A stretch of 64,000 nucleotides of DNA from assembly GCF_008001235.1 (NCBI RefSeq), contig NZ_CP040751.1, positions 1,161,001 to 1,225,000 of the forward strand, written 5' to 3'. This stretch comes from Salidesulfovibrio onnuriiensis (lineage in GTDB: Bacteria; Desulfobacterota; Desulfovibrionia; Desulfovibrionales; Desulfovibrionaceae). Positions 10,444 to 18,132 of the stretch are shown piece after piece (the first letter of the stretch is position 1; each line of letters starts with the position of its first letter). The position numbers and the translations under genes were made by a program. The notes beneath the pieces are model-generated. The model saw nothing but the letters and a program-made list of their open reading frames with translations. It made no database searches and had not been told where the DNA came from.

Positions 10444-12019
10444 TGGGATCCTCTTTGACGGGCTTCGGTTTCATGCGGCCCGTGGGAAGCGAGTTGTAGA
10501 AATTCCAGAACTGCGGCCACTCCGAGGTCACCTCGGTGTGGTTGGTCAGCGCGATCTGCGGCCGCACATAGGCCAGCAGGGCGCAGGCCAGGGTCCAGCC
10601 GATGCCCGGGCTGTCCCATGCGCCGCCCCAGTCCAGCCTGCTGGAACGCAGGGTCAGGGTCTCCTCGTCCGCGTCATAGTCCGCGTTCATGCGGTCCAGC
10701 AGCTCCACGGCCACCTCGGGCACCGGGCCGCCGGAGAGCACTGCGTTGCCGCTGCGCAGGCCGCAGGCCAGGGCCAGGGGATAGAGTTCCGGGTACACGC
10801 CGAGCTTGATCTCCGCGCCCCGGGGGACGTCGCCGCCCGTGGCCTTGATGCCGTCGTCGCCAGCCTCCAGGGTGACGCCCATGGACTCGAGGCTTTCGCG
10901 CACTACGGCCGCCTGGGCGGTTTCGGGCCAGGCTCCGGCTATTTCCACGAAACCGCCGGAAAAGGCGGGCAGGGCCAGCAGAGTGGAGGCAAGCTCCACG
11001 TCCAGGGGCAGTTCGGGAGCGGACGGGATTTCGGGGATGCCGTCGGACACGGTGCAGGTGTCCTTCTTGAGTTCCGCGTCAATGCCGCAGGCCCGGAGCA
11101 CGCAGACCGCGTCTTCCACGGCCGGGCGATGCGCCGGGGCGATGCCCTTGATGGTCAAGCCGCCCGGGAAGCTCCAGGCCGCCAGGGCCAGGGCGCCGGT
11201 GAATTCGGCGTCGATGCCGGGGAGCATGGTCACGTCCTCGTCCATGGGGCCGCCGCTTTCCAACCGCGCGGGCAGGCCGGGGTTGTTGGGGTTCATGGTT
11301 GCGAGGCGCGCGCCCAGCTTGGGCAGCAGCTTGTTCAGCGGGCCCAGGTCCAGCATCTGCAGCAGGGGCTGGCCCGTGAACTTGCAGCGGCCCATGTAGC
11401 CCATGGCAAAGGTGAGCAGCAGGTAGAAATTCAGTTTGTCGCCGCCCGCGAAGATCATGGCGTTTTCAAAGGCCATGCCGTCGCCTTCCAGGATGCGAAG
11501 TGCGTTGTCCTGCCATTCGGAAGCCACACCAGCCTGGCTCAGCGCCTTGGCGAAGTCCTTGACCGATCCGGCTTCGGAAACGTTTTCAAGAGTGATGGAT
11601 TGTCCCGCGGAAGCGGCCATGGCGGCCCACATGCAGGAGAGTCGGCGGGAACGGGGGCCGTCGATGCGCGCCTGGGCGGGCTCGCGGCCGGGGGCGAGGT
11701 TGTAGGCCCCTGTGGGGCTGGCGGTTCGGCCCTGCTGCAGGGCGAACTGGTTCAGAAGTCCGAATACCTGGCGGGAAAGGCGCGGATCCAGGCCGAGGCC
11801 TGTGCCGGCTTCCTCCCAGGAGGCGCGCAGCATTTTTTCGAGCTGCGGGTCCACCTTGGACATCTGTTTGGAGCGGCGCCAGGAGCCTTCCCTGCGCAGG
11901 ATGGCCGCGCGCTGCTCGATAAAGGAGAGAATCTTCCGATCCATATCGGCAATTTCCCGATATCGCTTGTCTTTGACGATCTGAGACTTGCTAGTCTCTT
12001 CAGACATTTCTCTGGTCAT
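10412..12019 (-). CDS. Chorismate-mutase-like/EPSP-synthase-like fusion, active site degenerate
   Basis: 535 aa. Residues about 15-95 resemble an AroQ chorismate mutase helix bundle (REIADMDRKILSFIEQRAAILRR). Residues about 105-500 have the layout of EPSP synthase (AroA), which joins shikimate-3-phosphate and PEP, but its signature motifs are changed. The GSKS loop reads DGPRSRRLS, the NSGT segment reads AGGDKLNFYLL, LRxRP reads TGQPLLQMLDL, and the DHR segment reads VYPELYPLALA. Weaker fold cues remain (EFTGALALAA, GVTLEAGDDGIKATGG). It may be a divergent enzyme, as Desulfovibrio uses a modified shikimate entry route, or a non-catalytic relative. The start is uncertain: ATG at 12019 or at 12007. 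A charged tail (KEDPNEKRRRIKVR) closes it. Confidence 0.65.
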   Translation of the reverse strand: MTREMSEETSKSQIVKDKRYREIADMDRKILSFIEQRAAILRREGSWRRSKQMSKVDPQLEKMLRASWEEAGTGLGLDPRLSRQVFGLLNQFALQQGRTASPTGAYNLAPGREPAQARIDGPRSRRLSCMWAAMAASAGQSITLENVSEAGSVKDFAKALSQAGVASEWQDNALRILEGDGMAFENAMIFAGGDKLNFYLLLTFAMGYMGRCKFTGQPLLQMLDLGPLNKLLPKLGARLATMNPNNPGLPARLESGGPMDEDVTMLPGIDAEFTGALALAAWSFPGGLTIKGIAPAHRPAVEDAVCVLRACGIDAELKKDTCTVSDGIPEIPSAPELPLDVELASTLLALPAFSGGFVEIAGAWPETAQAAVVRESLESMGVTLEAGDDGIKATGGDVPRGAEIKLGVYPELYPLALACGLRSGNAVLSGGPVPEVAVELLDRMNADYDADEETLTLRSSRLDWGGAWDSPGIGWTLACALLAYVRPQIALTNHTEVTSEWPQFWNFYNSLPTGRMKPKPVKEDPNEKRRRIKVR

Positions 12020-12199
12020 TGGTCTTACCGTGTCTTCCTATGTGATTTTTCTTCCCCGCAGGGAAGGTAGACCCGTGTAGCCGGAAAAAGTCCGGGTGGC
12101 AAGCTTCGGAAGCATCAAATAAATGATTAAGGGAAAGCCGAGGGCGAAAAGTTCATGGATCCGGAAGGCGGCCCGGGACGTTCATGCCCGGCATCCTTC

Positions 12200-12230
12200 A
12201 AAAAAAGGGGGCAGCCGAATGGCCGCCCCC
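12200..12230 (-). terminator. Rho-independent terminator of sat
   Basis: On the minus strand a 10-pair GC stem (12221-12230 with 12207-12216) closes a four-base loop and is followed by seven T. It begins 32 bases after the sat stop. The rest of the 242-base gap up to 12019 shows nothing else that I can call. Confidence 0.92.
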
Positions 12231-12261
12231 TCTGTATGATCGATGCTGAGGTAAGCGGTGC

Positions 12262-13545
12262 TTACTTCATGGTGGCGCCGGAAGCGGCCTTCTGCATCTT
12301 GACTTCGACCTTTTCGGTCAGGTTCTCGTAGTAGTCGCGGAGGATCACGAGAACTTCGTCACGACCGAAGTGATCCGGGATTTCTGCGCCTTCGGACAGG
12401 CCCTTGCGCAGCTTGGTGCCGGACAGGATGACGCGGTCTTCCTTGGTGTGCGGGCACGTACGCATGGAGGCCATGCCGTCGCACTTGTAGCAGTAGAAGG
12501 TCCAGTCGATCTTCATGGGCTTGCAGAGCAGAGCCTTGCCCGGTGCGGGGCAGGCTTCGGTCACGTACGGAATACGATCGAAGATGTCCTGAGCTTCGAA
12601 CAGGCCGTAGAAGTCGCCGACGCCGGCGTGGTCGCGGCCGATCAGCATGTTGTTGATGCCGTAGTTCTGACGGAAGGTGGCGTGCAGCAGGCCTTCGCGG
12701 GGACCGGCGTAACGCATGTCGAGCGGGTAACCGGCGTTGATGACGTTGTCGGCAACGAAGTAGTTGTCGATCAGGGTCTGGATGCACTTGATGCGGACAT
12801 CACCCGGGATGTCGCCCGGCTTCAGGTTGCCGATCAGGGAGTGGATGACGCAGCCGTCACACACTTCGATGGCGATCTTGGCCAGGAATTCGTGGGAGCG
12901 GTGCATGGGGTTACGCAGCTGCAGAGCGGCAACGTTGGCCCAGCCGCGCTTTTCCATTTCGTCGCGGATCTGCTTGGGGGTGAGGTAGACGCCCGGGAAA
13001 CGCACGGCGTAGTCGCCTTCGGAGAGGACCTTGACGGGACCGGCCAGGTTGAACTTGCCCTGAGCCATGACCATCTGGACGCCCGGGTGATCTTCCATGG
13101 CGACTTCCCAGAACTTGTCGTCTGCGGAGTCTTCGCCGTCACCCTTGTAGACCATTTCGCATTCCCACTTCTTATCGGCGTCGGTCATTTCGTACTTTTC
13201 GGTGACCTTCATGGTGGCGTAAACTTCACCATTGTTCACCAGTGCGATTTCTTCGCCTTCCTTGATGGAGTCGTCATCGGTGTCCAGGGTGACCGGGACG
13301 GGCCAGAAGGTGCCGTCGGCCATCAGGAACTTTTCACAGACGCCTTTCCAGTCAGCCTTGGACATGAAGCCATCCAGCGGAGAGAAGCCGCCGATGCCCA
13401 TCATGATCAGGTCGCCCTTGGCGCGGGCGGAAATTTCGAGCTTCTTCAGGCCTTCAGCCTTTTTCAGTTCTGCGTCGCGATCAGCGCCTTCCAGCAGACA
13501 GCAAACAAGACCTTTGCCTCCATGAGGGGGTACCAGCTTGGACAT
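12262..13545 (-). CDS. sat: Sulfate adenylyltransferase (ATP sulfurylase)
   Basis: 427 aa, the homo-oligomeric dissimilatory type. It makes APS and pyrophosphate from ATP and sulfate, the first step of sulfate respiration in the cytosol. Seen: the nucleotide-binding motif [24 protein letters not shown], and a cysteine-rich patch [15 protein letters not shown] that matches the metal site described for Desulfovibrio ATP sulfurylases. The start [10 protein letters not shown] is fixed by AGGAGG seven bases before ATG at 13545; the six upstream codons of the open frame precede that site. It is divergent from aprBA. A palindrome at the predicted transcription start suggests direct repression. Confidence 0.96.
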   Translation of the reverse strand: MSKLVPPHGGKGLVCCLLEGADRDAELKKAEGLKKLEISARAKGDLIMMGIGGFSPLDGFMSKADWKGVCEKFLMADGTFWPVPVTLDTDDDSIKEGEEIALVNNGEVYATMKVTEKYEMTDADKKWECEMVYKGDGEDSADDKFWEVAMEDHPGVQMVMAQGKFNLAGPVKVLSEGDYAVRFPGVYLTPKQIRDEMEKRGWANVAALQLRNPMHRSHEFLAKIAIEVCDGCVIHSLIGNLKPGDIPGDVRIKCIQTLIDNYFVADNVINAGYPLDMRYAGPREGLLHATFRQNYGINNMLIGRDHAGVGDFYGLFEAQDIFDRIPYVTEACPAPGKALLCKPMKIDWTFYCYKCDGMASMRTCPHTKEDRVILSGTKLRKGLSEGAEIPDHFGRDEVLVILRDYYENLTEKVEVKMQKAASGATMK

Positions 13546-13570
13546 GTGTAAGCCTCCTAACACTCTTGAT

Positions 13571-13587
13571 TTATTAAGGTTTAATAA
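13571..13587 (-). promoter_or_regulatory. Palindromic operator candidate of sat
   Basis: TTATTAA-GGT-TTAATAA is a perfect 7-3-7 inverted repeat, 26 bases upstream of the sat start. It falls just downstream of the predicted -10, at about +1 to +17, where a repressor would block transcription. Rex is known to repress sat in Desulfovibrio vulgaris, and Rex sites have similar AT-rich arms, though usually with a four-base centre; assignment to Rex is inference. Confidence 0.5.
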
Positions 13588-13594
13588 CCTAACA

Positions 13595-13624
13595 ATTGTA
13601 TGACCAGACTCCCACGTGGAGCAA
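13595..13624 (-). promoter_or_regulatory. Predicted sat promoter
   Basis: On the minus strand, TTGCTC (13624-13619) and TACAAT (13600-13595) are spaced by 18 bases. The -10 matches five of six consensus positions; the -35 is poor. Confidence 0.35.
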
Positions 13625-14156
13625 TTTCAGCCATACTTTTTCACCCGAATAAGGCAACCCTTTCTTGCAGTTTGTGAAAGTCGTGTCAAGCAGATTTTTC
13701 TCGGGCTGCAAGCCTCGGAATCACAGGCTAAATGGCGAAAACAGGCTCTTAGACTATATCAAAACAAAGTCTAGAAAGTCCGAAGAGACTCTTTTTGAAA
13801 AAAGCTATCAATTTCAGTAAGTTAATATTTTAGTGTTATTATATCTTTTCCTATTCAATTATTCCTTGCGGAAAAACGGCGGGATGAACTATGAGCCTTA
13901 GTGGTTTGCTTGGTGGTGCGCCGGTGTGGCGACGTAGTGTCTGATGAGAAAAAACCCTTTGTGGACAAGGCTTTTACGCACGACATCCCGTTTTGGCGCG
14001 GCTGCGTTCGAAGCTTGTTCAAAAATTCACTTTCACGTTGACATTGGCGTGCCGTCTTGCTACTTCGCAAACTCCACCTATGAGTTAGGTGGACACCAAC
14101 ACGGTAGAGGATGTCGGTAATTGTTTTCATCAATAAACCCTTTAGGAGGAGAAGTT
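13625..14156. other. sat-aprBA divergent intergenic region
   Basis: About 530 bases without a credible gene. Positions 13740-13860 are AT-rich with short imperfect repeats (TAGACT at 13750 and AGTCTA at 13768). A consensus TTGACA lies at 14038-14043, but only a weak -10 (TACTTC, 14061-14066) follows. A hairpin sits at 14073-14093. A minus-strand open frame at 13855-14133 has no ribosome site or family features and is not called. Confidence 0.5.
14073..14093 (+). promoter_or_regulatory. Leader hairpin upstream of aprB
   Basis: TCCACCTA and TAGGTGGA pair perfectly over eight bases around the loop TGAGT, about 64 bases before the aprB start. No T-tract follows, so it is not a terminator. An mRNA-stabilising or protein-binding role is possible. 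Confidence 0.45.
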
Positions 14157-14651
14157 ATGCCGACCTTTGTTAACCCGGAAAAATGTGACGGCTGCAAGGG
14201 TGGCGAAAAGACCGCTTGCATGTACATTTGCCCCAACGACCTGATGATCCTGGATGCCGATGAAATGAAGGCATACAACCAGGAACCGTCCGCATGCTGG
14301 GAATGCTATTCCTGCGTGAAGATTTGTCCGCAGGGCGCCATTGAAGCACGCCCCTATGCTGACTTCGCACCCATGGGTGGTACCTCCATCCCCATGCGTT
14401 CCGCTGAAGACATCATGTGGACCATCAAGTTCCGTAACGGCAGTGTGAAGCGGTTCAAGTTCCCCATCCGCACCACCCCCGAAGGTTCCATCAAACCCTT
14501 TGAAGGCAAGCCCGAGCCGGGCGATCTCGAAAACGAACTGCTGTTCACCGAGACCGAACTGGTAGCGCCCAAGGAAGCCCTGGCCCAGAAGGCTGAAGTT
14601 TCCGACGCTGACATGACCCGCGTGTGGAAGGCCGGCGAACTGGAAGGTTAG
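14157..14651 (+). CDS. aprB: Adenylylsulfate (APS) reductase subunit beta
   Basis: 164 aa. The iron-sulfur subunit that carries electrons to the FAD of AprA for reduction of APS to sulfite and AMP. Eight cluster cysteines are visible: C10, C13, C21, C25 (CDGCKGGEKTACMYIC) and C47, C50, C53, C57 (CWECYSCVKIC), giving two [4Fe-4S] clusters. The C-terminal tail wraps around AprA in known structures. Start ATG at 14157 follows AGGAGGA at 14144-14150. It is 70 bases upstream of aprA in one operon, as is usual. Confidence 0.97.
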   Translation: MPTFVNPEKCDGCKGGEKTACMYICPNDLMILDADEMKAYNQEPSACWECYSCVKICPQGAIEARPYADFAPMGGTSIPMRSAEDIMWTIKFRNGSVKRFKFPIRTTPEGSIKPFEGKPEPGDLENELLFTETELVAPKEALAQKAEVSDADMTRVWKAGELEG

Positions 14652-14721
14652 TTCCTTCTAACTTATTCGCTACTTGCTTAACTGGTTTGATACACTGAAC
14701 CGATAACAGTAGGAGGAAACT

Positions 14722-16716
14722 ATGCCTCTGCTTCCCATTAAAGAAGCCCCTAAGGGTGTGGCCCTGGCCGAACCCGAAATCATTGAAAAAGACGTCGACA
14801 TTTTGATGGTCGGCGGTGGTATGGGCAACTGCGGCGCCGCTTTCGAAGCTGTCCGTTGGGTCGAAAAAGTTGATCCGTCCATCTCCGTTCTGCTGGTTGA
14901 CAAGGCTGCCCTCGAACGCTCCGGTGCTGTTGCACAGGGTCTGTCCGCAATCAACACCTACTGCGGTGAAAACGATGTTGACGATTACGTCCGCATGGTC
15001 CGCACCGACCTCATGGGCCTGGTCCGCGAAGACCTGATCTTCGACCTCGGCCGCCACGTTGACGATTCCGTTCACCTCTTCGAAGAATGGGGCCTCCCCG
15101 TTTGGGTCAAGAAAGACGGCAAGAACCTCGACGGCGCAAAAGCAAAGTCCGAAGGTCTTTCCATCCGCACCGGTTCCGCTCCGGTCCGTTCCGGCCGTTG
15201 GCAGATCATGATCAACGGTGAGTCCTACAAGTGCATCGTTGCTGAAGCCGCCAAGAACGCCCTCGGTGAAGAGCGTTACCTCGAGCGCGTCTTCATCGTG
15301 AAGATGCTCCTGGACGCCAACGAGCCCAACCGCATCGCCGGCGCTGTTGGTTTCTCCACCCGTGAAAACAAAGTGTACCTGATCCGTTGCAACGCCGCTG
15401 TCGTTGCCTGCGGTGGCGCCGTGAACGTTTACCGTCCGCGCTCCACTGGTGAAGGTATGGGTCGTGCTTGGTACCCGGTCTGGAACGCTGGTTCCACCTA
15501 CACCATGTGCGCTCAGGTTGGCGCAGAAATGACCATGATGGAAAACCGCTTCGTCCCCGCCCGCTTCAAGGACGGTTACGGCCCGGTTGGCGCATGGTTC
15601 CTGCTCTTCAAGGCCAAAGCCACCAACTACAAGGGTGAAGACTACTGCGAAACCAACCGCGCAATGCTGAAGCCCTACGAAGATCGCGGCTACGCCAAGG
15701 GTCACATCATCCCGACCTGCTTGCGTAACCACATGATGCTTCGCGAAATGCGCGAAGGTCGCGGCCCGATCTACATGGACACCAAGACCGCTCTGCTGAA
15801 CACCGTCAACGGTGACCTGACCAGCCCCGAGTGGAAGCACCTTGAGTCCGAAGCTTGGGAAGACTTCCTCGACATGTGCGTTGGCCAGGCCAACCTCTGG
15901 GCAGCCACCAACTGCGCTCCTGAAGACCGCGGTTCCGAAATCATGCCCACCGAACCGTACCTCCTGGGTTCCCACTCCGGTTGCTGCGGTATCTGGGCTT
16001 CCGGTCCGGACGAATCCTGGGTGCCTGACGAATACAAGGTCAAGGCTGACAACGGCAAGGTCTACAACCGTATGACCACCGTTAACGGCCTGTGGACCTG
16101 TGCTGACGGCGTTGGCGCCTCCGGTCACAAGTTCTCCTCCGGTTCCCACGCTGAAGGCCGCATCGTCGGCAAGCAGATGGTCCGTTGGGTTGTTGACCAC
16201 AAGGACTTCAAGCCGACCCTGAAAGAAAACGCTGCCGACCTGGCCAAAGAGATCTACCAGCCTTGGGAAACCTACAAGGCCGGTGCTGCCATCTCCACCG
16301 ACCCGGTCGTCAACCCGAACTACATCACCCCGCACAACTTCATGATGCGCCTGATCAAGGCCACCGACGAATACGGCGGCGGTGTCGCTACCCTGTACAT
16401 GACTTCCAAGGCTCTGCTGAACACCGGTTTCTGGCTGCTCGGCATGCTGGAAGAAGACTCCAAGAAACTGGCCGCCCGCGACCTGCACGAACTGATGCGT
16501 TGTTGGGAACAGTTCCACCGCCTGTGGACTGTCCGCCTGCACATGCAGCACATCGAGTTCCGCGAAGAATCCCGCTACCCGGGCTTCTACTACCGCGGCG
16601 ACTTCATGGGTCTGGACGACAGCAAGTGGAAGTGCTTCTGCAACTCCAAGTACGATCCCGCTACCGAAGAAACCAAGATCTTCAAGCGCGCGTACTACCA
16701 GATCATCCCTGCATAA
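14722..16716 (+). CDS. aprA: Adenylylsulfate (APS) reductase subunit alpha
   Basis: 664 aa, the expected length. FAD-containing catalytic subunit: APS plus two electrons gives sulfite and AMP. Seen: the FAD-binding motif DILMVGGGMGNCGAAFEA (residues about 18-35), the fumarate-reductase-like fold with VVACGGAVNVYRPRSTGEG, and GVGASGHKFSSGSHAEGR late in the protein. Strong ribosome site AGGAGG precedes ATG. Codon use differs slightly from the neighbours (many GGT, GCT, GTT, TCC), typical of a very highly expressed gene. A strong terminator follows. Confidence 0.97.
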   Translation: MPLLPIKEAPKGVALAEPEIIEKDVDILMVGGGMGNCGAAFEAVRWVEKVDPSISVLLVDKAALERSGAVAQGLSAINTYCGENDVDDYVRMVRTDLMGLVREDLIFDLGRHVDDSVHLFEEWGLPVWVKKDGKNLDGAKAKSEGLSIRTGSAPVRSGRWQIMINGESYKCIVAEAAKNALGEERYLERVFIVKMLLDANEPNRIAGAVGFSTRENKVYLIRCNAAVVACGGAVNVYRPRSTGEGMGRAWYPVWNAGSTYTMCAQVGAEMTMMENRFVPARFKDGYGPVGAWFLLFKAKATNYKGEDYCETNRAMLKPYEDRGYAKGHIIPTCLRNHMMLREMREGRGPIYMDTKTALLNTVNGDLTSPEWKHLESEAWEDFLDMCVGQANLWAATNCAPEDRGSEIMPTEPYLLGSHSGCCGIWASGPDESWVPDEYKVKADNGKVYNRMTTVNGLWTCADGVGASGHKFSSGSHAEGRIVGKQMVRWVVDHKDFKPTLKENAADLAKEIYQPWETYKAGAAISTDPVVNPNYITPHNFMMRLIKATDEYGGGVATLYMTSKALLNTGFWLLGMLEEDSKKLAARDLHELMRCWEQFHRLWTVRLHMQHIEFREESRYPGFYYRGDFMGLDDSKWKCFCNSKYDPATEETKIFKRAYYQIIPA

Positions 16717-16730
16717 GAGATGAGTTCCAA

Positions 16731-16762
16731 GGCGGCTGCGGCGAGACCGCAGCCGCCTTTTT
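16731..16762 (+). terminator. Rho-independent terminator of aprBA
   Basis: Eleven GC-rich pairs (16731-16741 with 16747-16757), loop CGAGA, then TTTTT at 16758-16762. Confidence 0.95.
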
Positions 16763-16795
16763 ACCTTTCTCAGACCTGGTGAAAATGGTCTGAAT

Positions 16796-16825
16796 CCAGG
16801 CTGGAACAGGGGATTTCCAGTCTGG
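16796..16825 (+). promoter_or_regulatory. Leader hairpin upstream of qmoA
   Basis: CCAGGCTGGAA (16796-16806) pairs with TTCCAGTCTGG (16815-16825) over 11 positions, one as G-U. A second inverted repeat, TCAGACC/GGTCTGA (16770-16776 and 16787-16793), precedes it. Both lie between the aprA terminator and qmoA, so the qmo genes probably have their own structured leader. Confidence 0.4.
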
Positions 16826-16878
16826 GTTTAGGCCATTTTGTTGGCTGAGCCTCAACATCATTAGGGAGGAGTGTGAGA

Positions 16879-18126
16879 ATGTCGAATAACAGTATTCTCG
16901 TTGTAGGCGGAGGATTCGCTGGAATCACCGCCGCCCTCGAAGCCGCCGAAGTAGGGCACGAGGTGTACATTGTAGAGACCAAACCCTACCTCGGTGGGCG
17001 GGTGGCGCAGCTCAAGCACTATTTTCCGAAGATGTGTCCTCCTTCCTGCGGCCTGGAAATCCAGTTCCAGCGCATCAAGAAGAATCCCAGGGTCAAGGTT
17101 TTCACGATGGCCGAGGTCGAGTCCGTGTCCGGCGGTCCCGGTAACTTCGATGTGAAAATCAAGCAGAACCCGAGGTACATCAACGAAAAATGTACTGCCT
17201 GCGGCGAATGCGCCAAGGCTGCAAGCACCACCGTTTCGAGCGAATTCGATTTCGGTACCGGTAAGCGCAAGTCCGCTTACATCACCCATCCGTTCGCGTT
17301 CCCGCAGCGTTATGTCCTGGACAAGGACGCTTGCGATGCAGGGGAACTGGAAGCCATCAAGAACGCATGTTCTTACGGCGCCGTGAACCTGGACGACAAG
17401 GAACGGGTTTTCGACCTCAAGGTCGGCTCCGTTGTATGGGCCACCGGCTGGAAGCCCTACGACCTGTCCAACCTGGACAACCTGGGCGGCGGCACGCTGG
17501 CCAACGTTGTCAGCAACATGCAGTTCGAGCGCCTGGCCGCGCCCAACGGTCCCACCGGCGGCAAGATTGTCCGCCCCTCGGACAAGGCCGCGCCCAAGCG
17601 CATCGCCTTTGTGCAGTGCGCGGGCTCCCGCGACCAGAACCATCTGAACTACTGTTCCTACATCTGCTGCATGGCTTCCCTGAAGCACGTGCGCTACCTG
17701 CGTGAACAGTATCCGGATGCGTCCGTCACCGTTTACTACATCGACCTTCGTACCCCGGGCCGCTACGACAAGTTCAAGGCCATGACCGAAAAGGATCCGA
17801 AGCTGAGCCTGGTCAAGGGCAAGGTCGCCGCCATCGTCGAAGACGGTTCCAAGAACCCCATCGTCACCGTCGAAAACGCCGTCACCGGCATCAAGAGCGA
17901 CGAGCAGTTCGACATGGTGGTGCTGGCCACCGGCATGCAGCCGAGCATGGCCGGCGCACAGGTGCCTGCAGGCGCCCCCATGGACGAAGAAGGCTTCGTT
18001 GTCGGCGGGGACGAGCAGGGCATTATCGCCGCTGGTTGCGCCAAGCAGCCGCTCGACGTCATGAAGACCGCCCAGTCCGGCACCAGCGCCGCGATGAAAG
18101 CGATCCAAACCGTTGTTGGGAGGTAA
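16879..18126 (+). CDS. qmoA: Quinone-interacting oxidoreductase subunit QmoA
   Basis: 415 aa. HdrA-like flavoprotein of the Qmo complex, which passes menaquinol electrons toward APS reductase at the cytosolic face of the membrane. Seen: FAD motif ILVVGGGFAGITAALEAAE (residues 7-25), LGGRVAQLKHYFPKMCPPSC, a short cysteine group KCTACGEC, and a second dinucleotide region. The start at 16879 is preceded by GGAGGA at 16865-16870 with eight bases of spacing; the in-frame GTG at 16873 lies too close to that site. qmoB begins seven bases after the stop. Confidence 0.95.
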   Translation: MSNNSILVVGGGFAGITAALEAAEVGHEVYIVETKPYLGGRVAQLKHYFPKMCPPSCGLEIQFQRIKKNPRVKVFTMAEVESVSGGPGNFDVKIKQNPRYINEKCTACGECAKAASTTVSSEFDFGTGKRKSAYITHPFAFPQRYVLDKDACDAGELEAIKNACSYGAVNLDDKERVFDLKVGSVVWATGWKPYDLSNLDNLGGGTLANVVSNMQFERLAAPNGPTGGKIVRPSDKAAPKRIAFVQCAGSRDQNHLNYCSYICCMASLKHVRYLREQYPDASVTVYYIDLRTPGRYDKFKAMTEKDPKLSLVKGKVAAIVEDGSKNPIVTVENAVTGIKSDEQFDMVVLATGMQPSMAGAQVPAGAPMDEEGFVVGGDEQGIIAAGCAKQPLDVMKTAQSGTSAAMKAIQTVVGR

Positions 18127-18132
18127 TGAGAA

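Noticed and set aside
8374-12070. Long plus-strand open frames across the aconitase and EPSPS-like genes
   Set aside because: They mirror minus-strand genes with family motifs and start without ribosome sites.
13855-14133. 92-codon minus-strand frame in the sat-aprBA gap
   Set aside because: No ribosome site, no signal or domain, Arg/Ser/Thr-rich, overlaps the likely aprBA leader.
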